Positions 10,139-17,721 are shown, numbered from the stretch's first letter. The stretch: 33,097 nucleotides of DNA from Bacteroidaceae bacterium (GCA_017465905.1 JAFTVE010000037.1:1-33097); one strand, 5' to 3'. Numbers and translations: made by a program. Notes: generated from the sequence alone by a model not told the origin.

Positions 10139-10330
10139 ATGTCGAATCTATTTGATAAATGGCTGTCGATGAATTCTCGTTTAGAGGATTTGAAGCAGTA
10201 TTCTCAAATAAAACGCTCATCGAGTTCGATGCGTAAGCAGCAGTGCCACTCTTTTGCTTTAATGTGTGTTTTTTTAGGTATCCCTTTGCAGCCGCCTTTG
10301 TCTGTCGCTGTAAGGGGATGTTTTTTATAA
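10139..10330 (+). CDS. Possible leader ORF, 63 aa (uncertain)
   Basis: An ATG lies about 19 nt after the predicted transcription start, a spacing normal for Bacteroidota mRNAs, and opens 63 codons beginning MSNLFDKWLSMNSRLEDLKQ. I recognise no family. The end of the frame runs through the terminator hairpin at 10280-10319 and stops right after its T tract, so the C-terminal part is dictated by the hairpin. It could be a translated leader acting in attenuation, or chance. Confidence 0.25.
   Translation: MSNLFDKWLSMNSRLEDLKQYSQIKRSSSSMRKQQCHSFALMCVFLGIPLQPPLSVAVRGCFL
10280..10326 (+). terminator. Intrinsic terminator/attenuator in the purF-like leader
   Basis: ATCCCTTTGCAGC (10280-10292) pairs with GCTGTAAGGGGAT (10307-10319) over 13 bp with two G-T pairs, a 14-nt loop, then GTTTTTT (10320-10326). 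It sits between the only visible promoter and the purF-like gene, so it either ends a small RNA of about 205 nt or acts as an attenuator of the operon. A separate T7 run at 10269-10275 lacks an adjacent stem. Confidence 0.75.
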
Positions 10331-10361
10331 TTGACAATTGAGAATTGACAATTGACTATTG
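10327..10361 (+). repeat. AATTGACAATTGA short-unit array
   Basis: Three imperfect copies of a unit of about 13 bp (ATTGACAATTGA, GAATTGACAATTGA, CTATTGA) directly after the attenuator. The same unit family occurs at 22051, 22247, 26703 and 29680 in this window, three of these inside genes. Confidence 0.8.
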
Positions 10362-10412
10362 AAAAGTAATAGGTAATAGTTGGTATAGAAGAAAAAAGTA
10401 AAAAAGAAAACA

Positions 10413-12299
10413 ATGGAACCGTTGAATCATGATTGTGGAATCGTAATGATTCGTTTGTTGAAACCGCTGAGCTACTATCAGCAGAAGTACGGAACATGGC
10501 AGTATCCGATGCACAAGCTCTATCTCATGATGGAGAAGCAGAAGAACCGTGGCCAGGAGGGCGCCGGTATCGCTTGTGTGAAGATGCACGCAGAGCCTGG
10601 CGAGGAGTATATGTTCCGTGAACGTGCACTCGGCTCAAGCGCCATTCCCGAAGTATTCAACACTACATACAAAGGGTATGCCAAGAACTATACCCGCGAA
10701 CAGATTAACAACCCTGACTTTGCTGCGGTGAACATGCCGTTTGCCGGTGAGCTCTATATGGGTCACTTGCGCTACTCTACCACGGGCAAGAGTGGCATCG
10801 CCTACGTGCATCCCTTCCTCCGTCGCAACAACTGGAAGGCCAAGAACCTGGCTCTCTGCGGCAACTTCTCGATGATCAACAACGAGGAGGTTTATAACGA
10901 ACTCATAGAAAAGGGCCAGCATCCGCGTCGTTTTGCCGACAGCTACTTCTTGCTTGAGCACATGGGCCACCGCCTCGACCGTGAGGTGGAGCGCGTGTTT
11001 GGCATTGCCGAACTGATGGGCAAGAAGAACCGCGAGATTACCGAATACATAGAAGAGAACCTCGATATGGCCAATGTGCTGCGCACCGCATGTCCCATTT
11101 GGGATGGTGGCTACGTGATTGAGGGCGTCACTGGTAGTGGCGAGGCCTTTGCCATCCGCGACCCGTGGGGTGTACGTACAGCCTTCTGGTACAAGAACGA
11201 CGAAGTCATTGTCGTGGCATCGGAACGTCCGGCCATACAGACTGCCATGGACGTGGAGGCTGATGAGGTGCACGAGCTGCTGCCCGGTCAGGCACTGCTC
11301 ATCAATCGTCACGGAGAGTTGCGCTTCGAGCAGATAATGGAGCAGAAGGGATTTGCCCCCTGCTCATTCGAGCGCATCTATACGAGCCGTGGTAACGACT
11401 GCGACATCTATCAAGAGCGCAAGCAGTTGGGTAAGATGCTTCTCAAACCTGTACTCAAGGCCATCAACAATGATGTGGAGAACGCAGTATTCTCGTTTAT
11501 CCCCAACACTGCAGAGGTGGCTTCGTTTGGTCTCGTTGAGGGTTTTGAGGAATACCTCAATGAGCAGAAGATACAGCAAATCGCTGCACTCGATCACAAA
11601 CCTACCGATGAGGAACTGCACGAAATCCTCTCGAAGCGTATCCGTAGTGAGAAGGTGGCCATCAAGGACATCAAGTTGCGTACCTTCATCACCGAAGGTA
11701 CCAGCCGTGACGACCTCGCCTCACACGTTTACGACATCACTTATGGCAGCATCGTGCCGGGCAAGGACTATCTGGTAGTAATCGATGACAGTATTGTGCG
11801 TGGTACCACGCTGAAGCAGAGTATCCTCAGCATCCTTGACCGCTTGAACCCCAAGAAGATTGTCATCGTGAGCTCATCGCCCCAGATCCGTTACCCGGAC
11901 TTCTACGGTATCGATATGGAGACAATGGACCATTTCATCGCCTTCAAGGCTGCTATGGAGCTGTTGCAGGAGCGCGGTATGTGGCATAAGGTGATAGATA
12001 CATACAATGCTTGTAAGGAGCAGATCAACTTGCCGCTCGACCAGATGGAGAACAAGGTGAAAGACATCTACGCTCCGTTCACCGATGAGGAGATCTCGGC
12101 CAAGATTGTGGAACTCTTGCGCCCGAAGACACTCAAGTCTGAAGTGGAGATCGTGTTCCAGCCCATCGAGGGCCTGCACAAGGCATGTCCCAACCATCCG
12201 GGCGACTGGTACTTCACCGGTGATTATCCCACTCCGCATGGCACAAAGCGTGTAAACCAAGTATTCGTGGAATACTACGAGCAGAAATATAATAAATAA
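10413..12299 (+). CDS. purF: PurF-like amidophosphoribosyltransferase, long Bacteroidales form, 628 aa
   Basis: Expected to convert PRPP and glutamine to 5-phosphoribosylamine, the first purine step. The N-terminal nucleophile hydrolase domain starts at Cys8 (HDCGIVM), so a 7-residue propeptide would have to be removed. GHLRYSTTG near residues 117-125 matches the glutamine-binding loop. The oxyanion-region motif usually written HNGN reads LCGN (C149, G150, N151), a departure that I believe is shared by this long family in Bacteroides. The phosphoribosyltransferase domain has the PRPP loop VVIDDSIVRGTT near 454-465. Typical PurF is about 470-505 residues; the extra length lies in insertions and a C-terminal part ending HGTKRVNQVFVEYYEQKYNK. 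carA begins 17 bp after the stop, so the three genes are probably one operon. A second, standard-length PurF may exist elsewhere. Confidence 0.88.
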   Translation: MEPLNHDCGIVMIRLLKPLSYYQQKYGTWQYPMHKLYLMMEKQKNRGQEGAGIACVKMHAEPGEEYMFRERALGSSAIPEVFNTTYKGYAKNYTREQINNPDFAAVNMPFAGELYMGHLRYSTTGKSGIAYVHPFLRRNNWKAKNLALCGNFSMINNEEVYNELIEKGQHPRRFADSYFLLEHMGHRLDREVERVFGIAELMGKKNREITEYIEENLDMANVLRTACPIWDGGYVIEGVTGSGEAFAIRDPWGVRTAFWYKNDEVIVVASERPAIQTAMDVEADEVHELLPGQALLINRHGELRFEQIMEQKGFAPCSFERIYTSRGNDCDIYQERKQLGKMLLKPVLKAINNDVENAVFSFIPNTAEVASFGLVEGFEEYLNEQKIQQIAALDHKPTDEELHEILSKRIRSEKVAIKDIKLRTFITEGTSRDDLASHVYDITYGSIVPGKDYLVVIDDSIVRGTTLKQSILSILDRLNPKKIVIVSSSPQIRYPDFYGIDMETMDHFIAFKAAMELLQERGMWHKVIDTYNACKEQINLPLDQMENKVKDIYAPFTDEEISAKIVELLRPKTLKSEVEIVFQPIEGLHKACPNHPGDWYFTGDYPTPHGTKRVNQVFVEYYEQKYNK

Positions 12300-12316
12300 T
12301 ATACATATATATACTT

Positions 12317-13384
12317 ATGAAAGCAACGTTAGTTTTGGACAATGGAATGCGCTTCGAGGGCACTGCTTTCGGCTGTGAAAAGCCGGCAGTGGGCGAAGTG
12401 GTATTCTGCACGGCAATGACCGGTTATCCCGAGAGTTTGACGGATGCCGCGTATGCAGGACAGCTGTTGGTGCTGACCTATCCGTTGGTTGGCAACTATG
12501 GTGTGCCCTCCCACGAAGTGAAAGAATTAGGTCTGGAGAAGTTCTTCGAGAGCAACAAGATACAGGTTCGCGGACTCATCGTGACCGACTATAGCGAGGA
12601 GTATAGCCACTGGAATGCCGCTGAGACCCTCGATGCTTGGATGAAGCGCGAAGGAGTTCCCGGTATCACAGGCATCGACACTCGTGCCTTGACCAAGGCT
12701 TTACGCAACGAAGGTGTGATGGGCGGCCAGATTGTTATTGGGGAAGCCGAACTTCAACCCCAAGCTGCTGCCTATGACACAGTAAACTACGTTGCCGAGG
12801 TCTCTTGTGAGGCTCCCGTGACCTACAACGAAGGAGCAGCCAAGAAGGTAGTGCTCATAGACTGCGGTGTCAAGCACAGCCTTATCCGCTCTCTCGTGGC
12901 TCATGACCTCGAGGTTGTGCGTGTGTCTTACGACTACGACTTCACGGCATTGAACTACGATGCAGTGGTGGTAAGTGCCGGTCCCGGCAATCCCAATCTC
13001 TATGCTGCTACCGTTGGCCATATCGCCAAGGCTATGGAGACAGCGAAGCCTATCCTCGGTATCGGACTCGGCTGCCAGCTGATGGGTCTTGCTGCCGGTG
13101 CGAAGGTAGAGAAACTCAAGTTTGGTCATCACGGTGCCAACCAGCCCTCACGCCTTACAGGTAGCAACAGCTGCTACATCACCAACCAGAACGCAGGCTA
13201 TGCCGTAGTAGCGGATTCACTCCCCGCAGGTTGGAAGGTGCTGTTCACCAACATGAACGACGGTGCTGTGGATGGTATCCGCCACGAAGAGAAGCCCTGG
13301 ATAGGCACACAGTTTGCTCCCGAGGCTTGCAGCCGTGGCTACCAGAAGGATAACCTGATGGATGATTTCGTGAAACTTATCTAA
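12317..13384 (+). CDS. carA: Carbamoyl-phosphate synthase small subunit with a degenerate glutaminase site, 355 aa
   Basis: Normally this subunit hydrolyses glutamine and passes ammonia to CarB. The CPSase small-chain N-terminal domain is clear (VGEVVFCTAMTGYPESLTD, TGIDTRALTK), followed by a class I amidotransferase fold (SAGPGNP, GHHGANQP, AGWKVLFTNMNDG). The active site is altered: GICLGHQ of the family is GIGLGCQ, so the nucleophilic Cys is Gly250 and the following His is Cys253. QNHGF is QNAGY (Ala293), and QFHPEA is QFAPEA (Ala334, with Glu336 kept). The glutamine-contact Ser47 of E. coli is Ala45. Cys253 is three residues off the nucleophile-elbow position and is unlikely to substitute. 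The rest is intact and in frame, so this is not a decayed gene. I infer a scaffold or regulatory subunit for ammonia-using CarB, as in animal CPS I. Confidence 0.92.
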   Translation: MKATLVLDNGMRFEGTAFGCEKPAVGEVVFCTAMTGYPESLTDAAYAGQLLVLTYPLVGNYGVPSHEVKELGLEKFFESNKIQVRGLIVTDYSEEYSHWNAAETLDAWMKREGVPGITGIDTRALTKALRNEGVMGGQIVIGEAELQPQAAAYDTVNYVAEVSCEAPVTYNEGAAKKVVLIDCGVKHSLIRSLVAHDLEVVRVSYDYDFTALNYDAVVVSAGPGNPNLYAATVGHIAKAMETAKPILGIGLGCQLMGLAAGAKVEKLKFGHHGANQPSRLTGSNSCYITNQNAGYAVVADSLPAGWKVLFTNMNDGAVDGIRHEEKPWIGTQFAPEACSRGYQKDNLMDDFVKLI

Positions 13385-13392
13385 AATAATAT

Positions 13393-13529
13393 AGGAGATA
13401 AATGGAGTAAAATGGAGATAAAAGGAGATAAAGGCCAAATGTAATGAACGCTCGAAAAAACTATTGGCATTTAACTCCTTAACGAAGCAAAGCGAAGTGA
13501 TATCTCCCTCTAACTCCCTCTAACTCCTA
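13393..13529. repeat. Short GGAGATAAA / TAACTCC inverted arrays between carA and carB
   Basis: The 159-bp spacer holds about four GGAG(A/T)-(A/T)AA units at 13393-13433 and their approximate complements TAACTCC, TATCTCCC, TAACTCCC, TAACTCC at 13471-13529, with a non-repeat middle. The arms could pair in RNA. No promoter is visible. Confidence 0.7.
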
Positions 13530-13543
13530 AAAACACTAACGAT

Positions 13544-16500
13544 ATGGAAAAGAAATTCAATAAAGTATTGCTCTTAGGTTCGGGCGCATTGAAGATAGGT
13601 GAGGCTGGCGAGTTCGACTACTCAGGCTCACAGGCATTGAAGGCTCTGCGCGAAGAGGGTATCAGCACGGTGCTCATCAACCCGAACATTGCTACAGTAC
13701 AGACAAGCGAAGGTGTGGCCGACAAGATCTACTTCTTGCCCGTGACCCCGTTCTTCGTAGAGAAGGTTATCGAGAAGGAGCGCCCCGACGGCATTCTGCT
13801 CGCCTTTGGTGGACAGACCGCCCTCAACTGCGGTGTGAAGCTCTATGAGAGCAAGGTGCTCGAGAAGTACAACGTACAGGTACTGGGTACTCCCGTTCAG
13901 GCTATCATCGACACCGAGGACCGCGAACTCTTCAACCGCAAGCTCGAGGAAATTGATGTCAAGATCATCAAGAGCGAGGCCGTAGAGAATATCGAGGATG
14001 CCCGTGCTGCTGCCGAGCGTCTGGGCTATCCTGTCATCATCCGTGCAGCATACGCACTGGGTGGTCTCGGCTCAGGCTTCTGCGACAACGAGGAGGAGCT
14101 CAACAAACTTGCCGAGAAGGCATTCTCTTTCTCACCCCAGGTGCTTGTAGAGAAGAGCCTCAAGGGCTGGAAGGAAATCGAATACGAGGTGGTGCGCGAC
14201 GCTTACGACAACTGCATCACCGTATGTAATATGGAGAACTTCGACCCGCTGGGTATTCACACCGGTGAGAGTATCGTTGTAGCTCCTACCCAGACACTCA
14301 CCGCCAGCGAGTGCAACAAGCTGCGCGAACTTGCCATCCGCATCGTTCGCCACGTAGGCATCGTGGGTGAGTGTAACGTGCAGTTTGCCTTCGACACCGA
14401 GTCTGAAGACTACCGCGTCATCGAGGTCAACGCCCGCTTGAGCCGTTCATCGGCCCTTGCATCCAAGGCTACAGGCTTCCCCTTGGCCTTCGTGGCTGCC
14501 AAGATTGGCTTGGGCTATGGCCTCTTCGACCTGAAGAACTCCGTGACCAAGATTACCACCTCGTTCTTCGAGCCTGCCATCGACTATATCGTATGTAAGA
14601 TACCTCGCTGGGACCTCGGTAAGTTCCGTGGCGTAGACCGCGAGATTGGTTCGGCCATGAAGTCCGTAGGTGAGGTGATGTCTATCGGTCGCACCTTCGA
14701 GGAGGTTATCCAGAAGGGTCTCCGCATGATTGGTCAGGGCATGCACGGCTTCGTTGACAACAAGGAGCTGGAGATTGCCGATGTTGACAAGGCACTGCGC
14801 GAGCCTACCGACAAGCGCATCTTCGTCATCTCCAAGGCTATGCGTGCCGGCTACACCATCGACCAGATTCACGAGCTCACCAAGATTGACCGCTGGTTCC
14901 TGCAGAAGTTGATGAACATCATGAACACCTCCAAGGAGCTGCATACATACAATGGTCTCGACAATGTGCCCGCCGAGCTTCTGCGCAAGGCCAAGGTACA
15001 GGGCTTCACCGACTTCCAGATTTCTCGTGCCGTAGGCCTCGAGGAGCAGCTGGGCGTTGACGAAGGTCTCATGGCCGTACGTCTCCGCCGCAAGGAGCTG
15101 GGCATCACTCCCGTGGTGAAGCAGATCGACACTCTGGCCGCCGAGTACCCCGCACAGACCAATTATCTGTATCTTACCTATGCAGGCACAGAGCACGATA
15201 TCGACTTTGCTCACGACGACAAGTCCATCATCGTACTTGGTTCGGGTGCCTATCGTATCGGTTCGTCCGTTGAGTTCGACTGGTGCGGCGTGCAGGCGCT
15301 CAACACCATCCGCAAGGAGGGCTACCGCAGCGTGATGATCAACTACAACCCCGAGACCGTATCAACGGACTACGATATGTGTGACCGCCTCTTCTTCGAC
15401 GAGCTCACCTTCGAGCGTGTGATGGATGTCATCGAGCTCGAGCGTCCCATGGGCGTTATCGTATCTACGGGCGGACAGATCCCCAATAACCTCGCCATGA
15501 GCCTCGACCGTATGGGCGTACGCCTCCTCGGCACACAGGCCAAGTATATCGACAATGCCGAGGACCGCGACAAGTTCTCTGCCATGCTCGACCGCATCGG
15601 CGTTGACCAGCCCGAGTGGAGCGCACTGACCTCAATGGACGATATCAACGCCTTCATCGAGAAGGTAGGTTTCCCCGTGCTCGTGCGTCCCTCCTACGTG
15701 CTCTCCGGTGCTGCCATGAACGTATGTTCCAACCAAGATGAACTGGAGCGCTTCCTCAACCTCGCTGCCAACGTATCGAAGAAGCACCCCGTAGTGGTGA
15801 GCCGCTTCATCGAGAACGCCAAGGAGGTAGAGATGGATGCCGTGGCCAAGGATGGCGAGATTATCGCCTACGCCATCAGCGAGCACATCGAGTTTGCCGG
15901 TGTACACTCTGGTGACGCCACCATCCAGTTCCCGCCGCAGAAGCTCTATGTAGAGACCATGCGCCGCATCAAGCGCATCAGCCGCAAGATTGCCAAGGAG
16001 CTCAATATCTCAGGCCCCTTCAACATCCAGTTCCTCGCTCGCGAGAACGACATCAAGGTTATCGAGTGTAACCTGCGTGCTTCACGCTCGTTCCCCTTCG
16101 TGAGCAAGGTGCTCAAGATCAACCTCATCGAGCTTGCCACCAAGATTATGCTTGGCCTCCCCGTAGAGAAGCCCGAGAAGAACCTCTTCGACCTCGACTA
16201 CGTAGGCATCAAGGCATCGCAGTTCTCGTTCAACCGCCTACAGAAGGCCGACCCCGTGCTCGGTGTCGACATGGCATCAACGGGTGAGGTAGGCTGTATC
16301 GGTGACGACACCTCTGTAGCTGTGCTCGAGTCTATGCTCTCTGTGGGTCAGCGCATCCCCGAGAAGAACATCCTCCTCTCTACCGGTACGTCCAAGCAGA
16401 AGGCCGCCATGCTCGATGCCGCCAAGCTGCTCGTGAGCAAGGGCTACAAGCTCTTCGCCACAGGTGGCTCGTCACGCTACCTCACCGAGAACGGCGTGGA

Positions 16501-16768
16501 GAACACCCTCGTATACTGGCCCAGCGAAGAGGGCATGCAGCCTCAGGCACTCGACATGCTCCACCGCAAGGAGATAGACATGGTAGTGAACCTCCCGAAG
16601 AACCTCACCGCCGGTGAGCTCACCAACGGATACAAGATCCGCCGTGCCGCTGTTGACCTCAACATCCCCTTGCTCACCAATGCCCGTCTTGCCGAGGCAT
16701 TCATCAATGCCTTCTGCACCCTCTCTGTAGACGACATACCCATCAAGAGCTGGGACGAGTTCAAGTAA
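13544..16768 (+). CDS. carB: Carbamoyl-phosphate synthase large subunit, animal CPS I/CAD-like, 1074 aa
   Basis: Makes carbamoyl phosphate from bicarbonate, ammonia and two ATP for pyrimidines and arginine. Full length, with two homologous halves: carboxyphosphate domain (GSGALKIGEAGEFDYSG from about residue 12; AYALGGLGSG; GWKEIEYEVVRD; NARLSRSSALASKATG), oligomerisation domain (about 400-550), carbamate domain (GSGAYRIGSSVEFDWCG; RPSYVLSGAAM; ASRSFPFVSK), and a C-terminal MGS-like allosteric domain (about 930-1074). Many stretches match human CPS I from memory better than E. coli CarB: NPNIATVQT, CNMENFDPLGIHTG, VGECNVQF, VKQIDTLAAEYP. In the allosteric domain Thr973, Ser976, Trp992 and Asn1016 align with N-acetylglutamate-pocket residues of CPS I. 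Paired with a CarA lacking the glutaminase triad. Third gene of the operon, followed by a terminator. Confidence 0.95.
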   Translation: MEKKFNKVLLLGSGALKIGEAGEFDYSGSQALKALREEGISTVLINPNIATVQTSEGVADKIYFLPVTPFFVEKVIEKERPDGILLAFGGQTALNCGVKLYESKVLEKYNVQVLGTPVQAIIDTEDRELFNRKLEEIDVKIIKSEAVENIEDARAAAERLGYPVIIRAAYALGGLGSGFCDNEEELNKLAEKAFSFSPQVLVEKSLKGWKEIEYEVVRDAYDNCITVCNMENFDPLGIHTGESIVVAPTQTLTASECNKLRELAIRIVRHVGIVGECNVQFAFDTESEDYRVIEVNARLSRSSALASKATGFPLAFVAAKIGLGYGLFDLKNSVTKITTSFFEPAIDYIVCKIPRWDLGKFRGVDREIGSAMKSVGEVMSIGRTFEEVIQKGLRMIGQGMHGFVDNKELEIADVDKALREPTDKRIFVISKAMRAGYTIDQIHELTKIDRWFLQKLMNIMNTSKELHTYNGLDNVPAELLRKAKVQGFTDFQISRAVGLEEQLGVDEGLMAVRLRRKELGITPVVKQIDTLAAEYPAQTNYLYLTYAGTEHDIDFAHDDKSIIVLGSGAYRIGSSVEFDWCGVQALNTIRKEGYRSVMINYNPETVSTDYDMCDRLFFDELTFERVMDVIELERPMGVIVSTGGQIPNNLAMSLDRMGVRLLGTQAKYIDNAEDRDKFSAMLDRIGVDQPEWSALTSMDDINAFIEKVGFPVLVRPSYVLSGAAMNVCSNQDELERFLNLAANVSKKHPVVVSRFIENAKEVEMDAVAKDGEIIAYAISEHIEFAGVHSGDATIQFPPQKLYVETMRRIKRISRKIAKELNISGPFNIQFLARENDIKVIECNLRASRSFPFVSKVLKINLIELATKIMLGLPVEKPEKNLFDLDYVGIKASQFSFNRLQKADPVLGVDMASTGEVGCIGDDTSVAVLESMLSVGQRIPEKNILLSTGTSKQKAAMLDAAKLLVSKGYKLFATGGSSRYLTENGVENTLVYWPSEEGMQPQALDMLHRKEIDMVVNLPKNLTAGELTNGYKIRRAAVDLNIPLLTNARLAEAFINAFCTLSVDDIPIKSWDEFK

Positions 16769-16798
16769 TTAGTAAGTATATATATATGTATGAATAAT

Positions 16799-16828
16799 GC
16801 CACTCCTCACGGGGTGGCTTATTTTTTT
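16799..16828 (+). terminator. Terminator of the purF-like/carA/carB operon
   Basis: GCCACTCC (16799-16806) pairs with GGGGTGGC (16811-16818) around TCAC, followed by TTATTTTTTT. It begins about 30 bp after the carB stop. Confidence 0.93.
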
Positions 16829-16883
16829 GTCAATGTATGCAATAATAGTGTAAACGATTTTTATTTTTGGCCTGGCAAGGTGC

Positions 16884-17031
16884 TTTCTTATTGGCGAAAG
16901 TTCATAAATGGGTTGGCATTGACAGAGCGAAAGTTGTAAATTTGTACAGAAGCCGCCTTGTCGAGTGTACAAAAATCCACATCATGCGTGCCGAAGCCAA
17001 CCGATTTATGAACTTTCGCCAATAGAAGAAA
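16884..17031. repeat. MITE-like element with 29-bp terminal inverted repeats
   Basis: The left arm 16889-16917 (starting TATTGGCGAAAGTTCATAAA) and right arm 16996-17024 are inverse copies with a single mismatch, separated by 78 bp; TTTCT/AGAAA extends the match after a 2-nt gap. The core carries TAAATTTG at 16937-16944, a good -7 promoter element, and a third partial copy of the arm motif (GCGAAAGTT at 16928-16936). It encodes no protein. A non-autonomous mobile element or a large regulatory palindrome would both fit. Confidence 0.8.
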
Positions 17032-17070
17032 GGGGAATTCCTACCACTTTATAAGAGTCTGTAAAAAAAC

Positions 17071-17211
17071 GAACACCCCTTTTTGAAAAAAGTGAAGTGT
17101 GTTCTTCTGAAAACGAATAGCCCATTTCCGAAAAAGGGCTATTCGTTTTTCCTGATTCATAGGCCTCAAACTTAAAAAATGCAAGGCTCCGATCAAAATG
17201 TCAGAGCCTTG
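17071..17211. other. Cluster of three hairpins in a gene-free stretch
   Basis: Hairpin 1: GAACAC (17071-17076) with GTGTTC (17099-17104) over an inner CTTTTT/AAAAAG helix. Hairpin 2: AACGAATAGCCC (17112-17123) with GGGCTATTCGTT (17136-17147), then a T run. Hairpin 3: CAAGGCTC (17182-17189) with GAGCCTTG (17204-17211), followed on the minus strand by ATTTTTT. Hairpins 2 and 3 could be terminators, 2 in both directions and 3 for minus-strand transcription. I find no convincing gene; a minus-strand frame of 40 codons (MNQEKRIALFRKWAIRFQKN...) runs through the hairpins and is doubtful. From 17212 to 17495 I see only a GCTCTTGAGA hairpin near 17440-17467. Confidence 0.6.
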
Positions 17212-17495
17212 TAATAGAAAAAATCTCTTTGTCCAATTTGAAAAATGCATGTATGCAATTTTGAAACCGCCTTTTCCGGCCTCCCCAAATCTGACGTTTT
17301 GCTACCGATATCGCGAAATCTTTGACAATATGTAACTGTTATTTCTTTCATACCTCTTAGCCTTTTATATCTCATGATTCAGGAGAGTATACATATTTTA
17401 TCAGAAACTTTTAAGTTTAATTGTATAGCTGTTACTTAGCTCTTGAGAAACGAATATCTCAGAGCGTTTGCGTTGTTTTGCAAAATAATGGTGTA

Positions 17496-17530
17496 TTTGT
17501 ATTGAATTAAAAATAAAATTACTAATTTTG
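17496..17530 (+). promoter_or_regulatory. Bacteroidota-type promoter before the second BspA-like gene
   Basis: TTTG at 17496-17499 and TAATTTTG at 17523-17530 match the -33/-7 consensus, with spacing of 23 bp, slightly long. Start predicted near 17537, about 358 nt before the ATG at 17895. No better promoter is seen closer to that gene. Confidence 0.6.
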
Positions 17531-17536
17531 CAGTAT

Positions 17537-17721
17537 CCGAGGGGAGAAATCCTCGGTCAAGAATGCGTTTCTTGCTTTTACCCATAATTCGAAATCTGGA
17601 AAATTTCACAACAGGGGGTAGGAACAATGCAGCGCTCATTCTGTTTGCGTATATGCACACGTGTACAGCCCACGCTGTACCCTTTTCACATATATGCTAC
17701 AGCGTGGGGTATTTGTTTCTC
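17537..17721 (+). ncRNA. Candidate structured leader or small RNA with alternative hairpins
   Basis: After the promoter comes a CCGAGG/CCTCGG hairpin (about 17538-17555), then near the 3' end two mutually exclusive hairpins. GTACAGC-CCAC-GCTGTAC (17663-17680) uses the same bases as CCCACGCTGTA (17669-17679), which otherwise pairs perfectly with TACAGCGTGGG (17698-17708), followed by a U-rich stretch to 17720. The second is terminator-like and the first would disrupt it. Length to the terminator is about 185 nt. A 63-codon frame at 17563-17754 overlaps it; its sequence is unrecognised and is likely a by-product. It could be an independent small RNA or an attenuating leader of the BspA-like gene. 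I recognise no named riboswitch. Confidence 0.5.

Noticed and set aside
10106-10412. A known purine, PRPP or ykkC-type riboswitch before the purF-like gene
   Set aside because: None of the conserved cores that I know are visible; only a terminator and a leader frame can be supported.
12317-13384. carA as a pseudogene
   Set aside because: Full length, no frameshift or internal stop, conserved elsewhere, and placed in an operon with intact carB; the changes are confined to glutamine-site residues.
14447-15214. A 255-codon minus-strand frame within carB
   Set aside because: Overlaps conserved CarB domains entirely and has no domain signature of its own.
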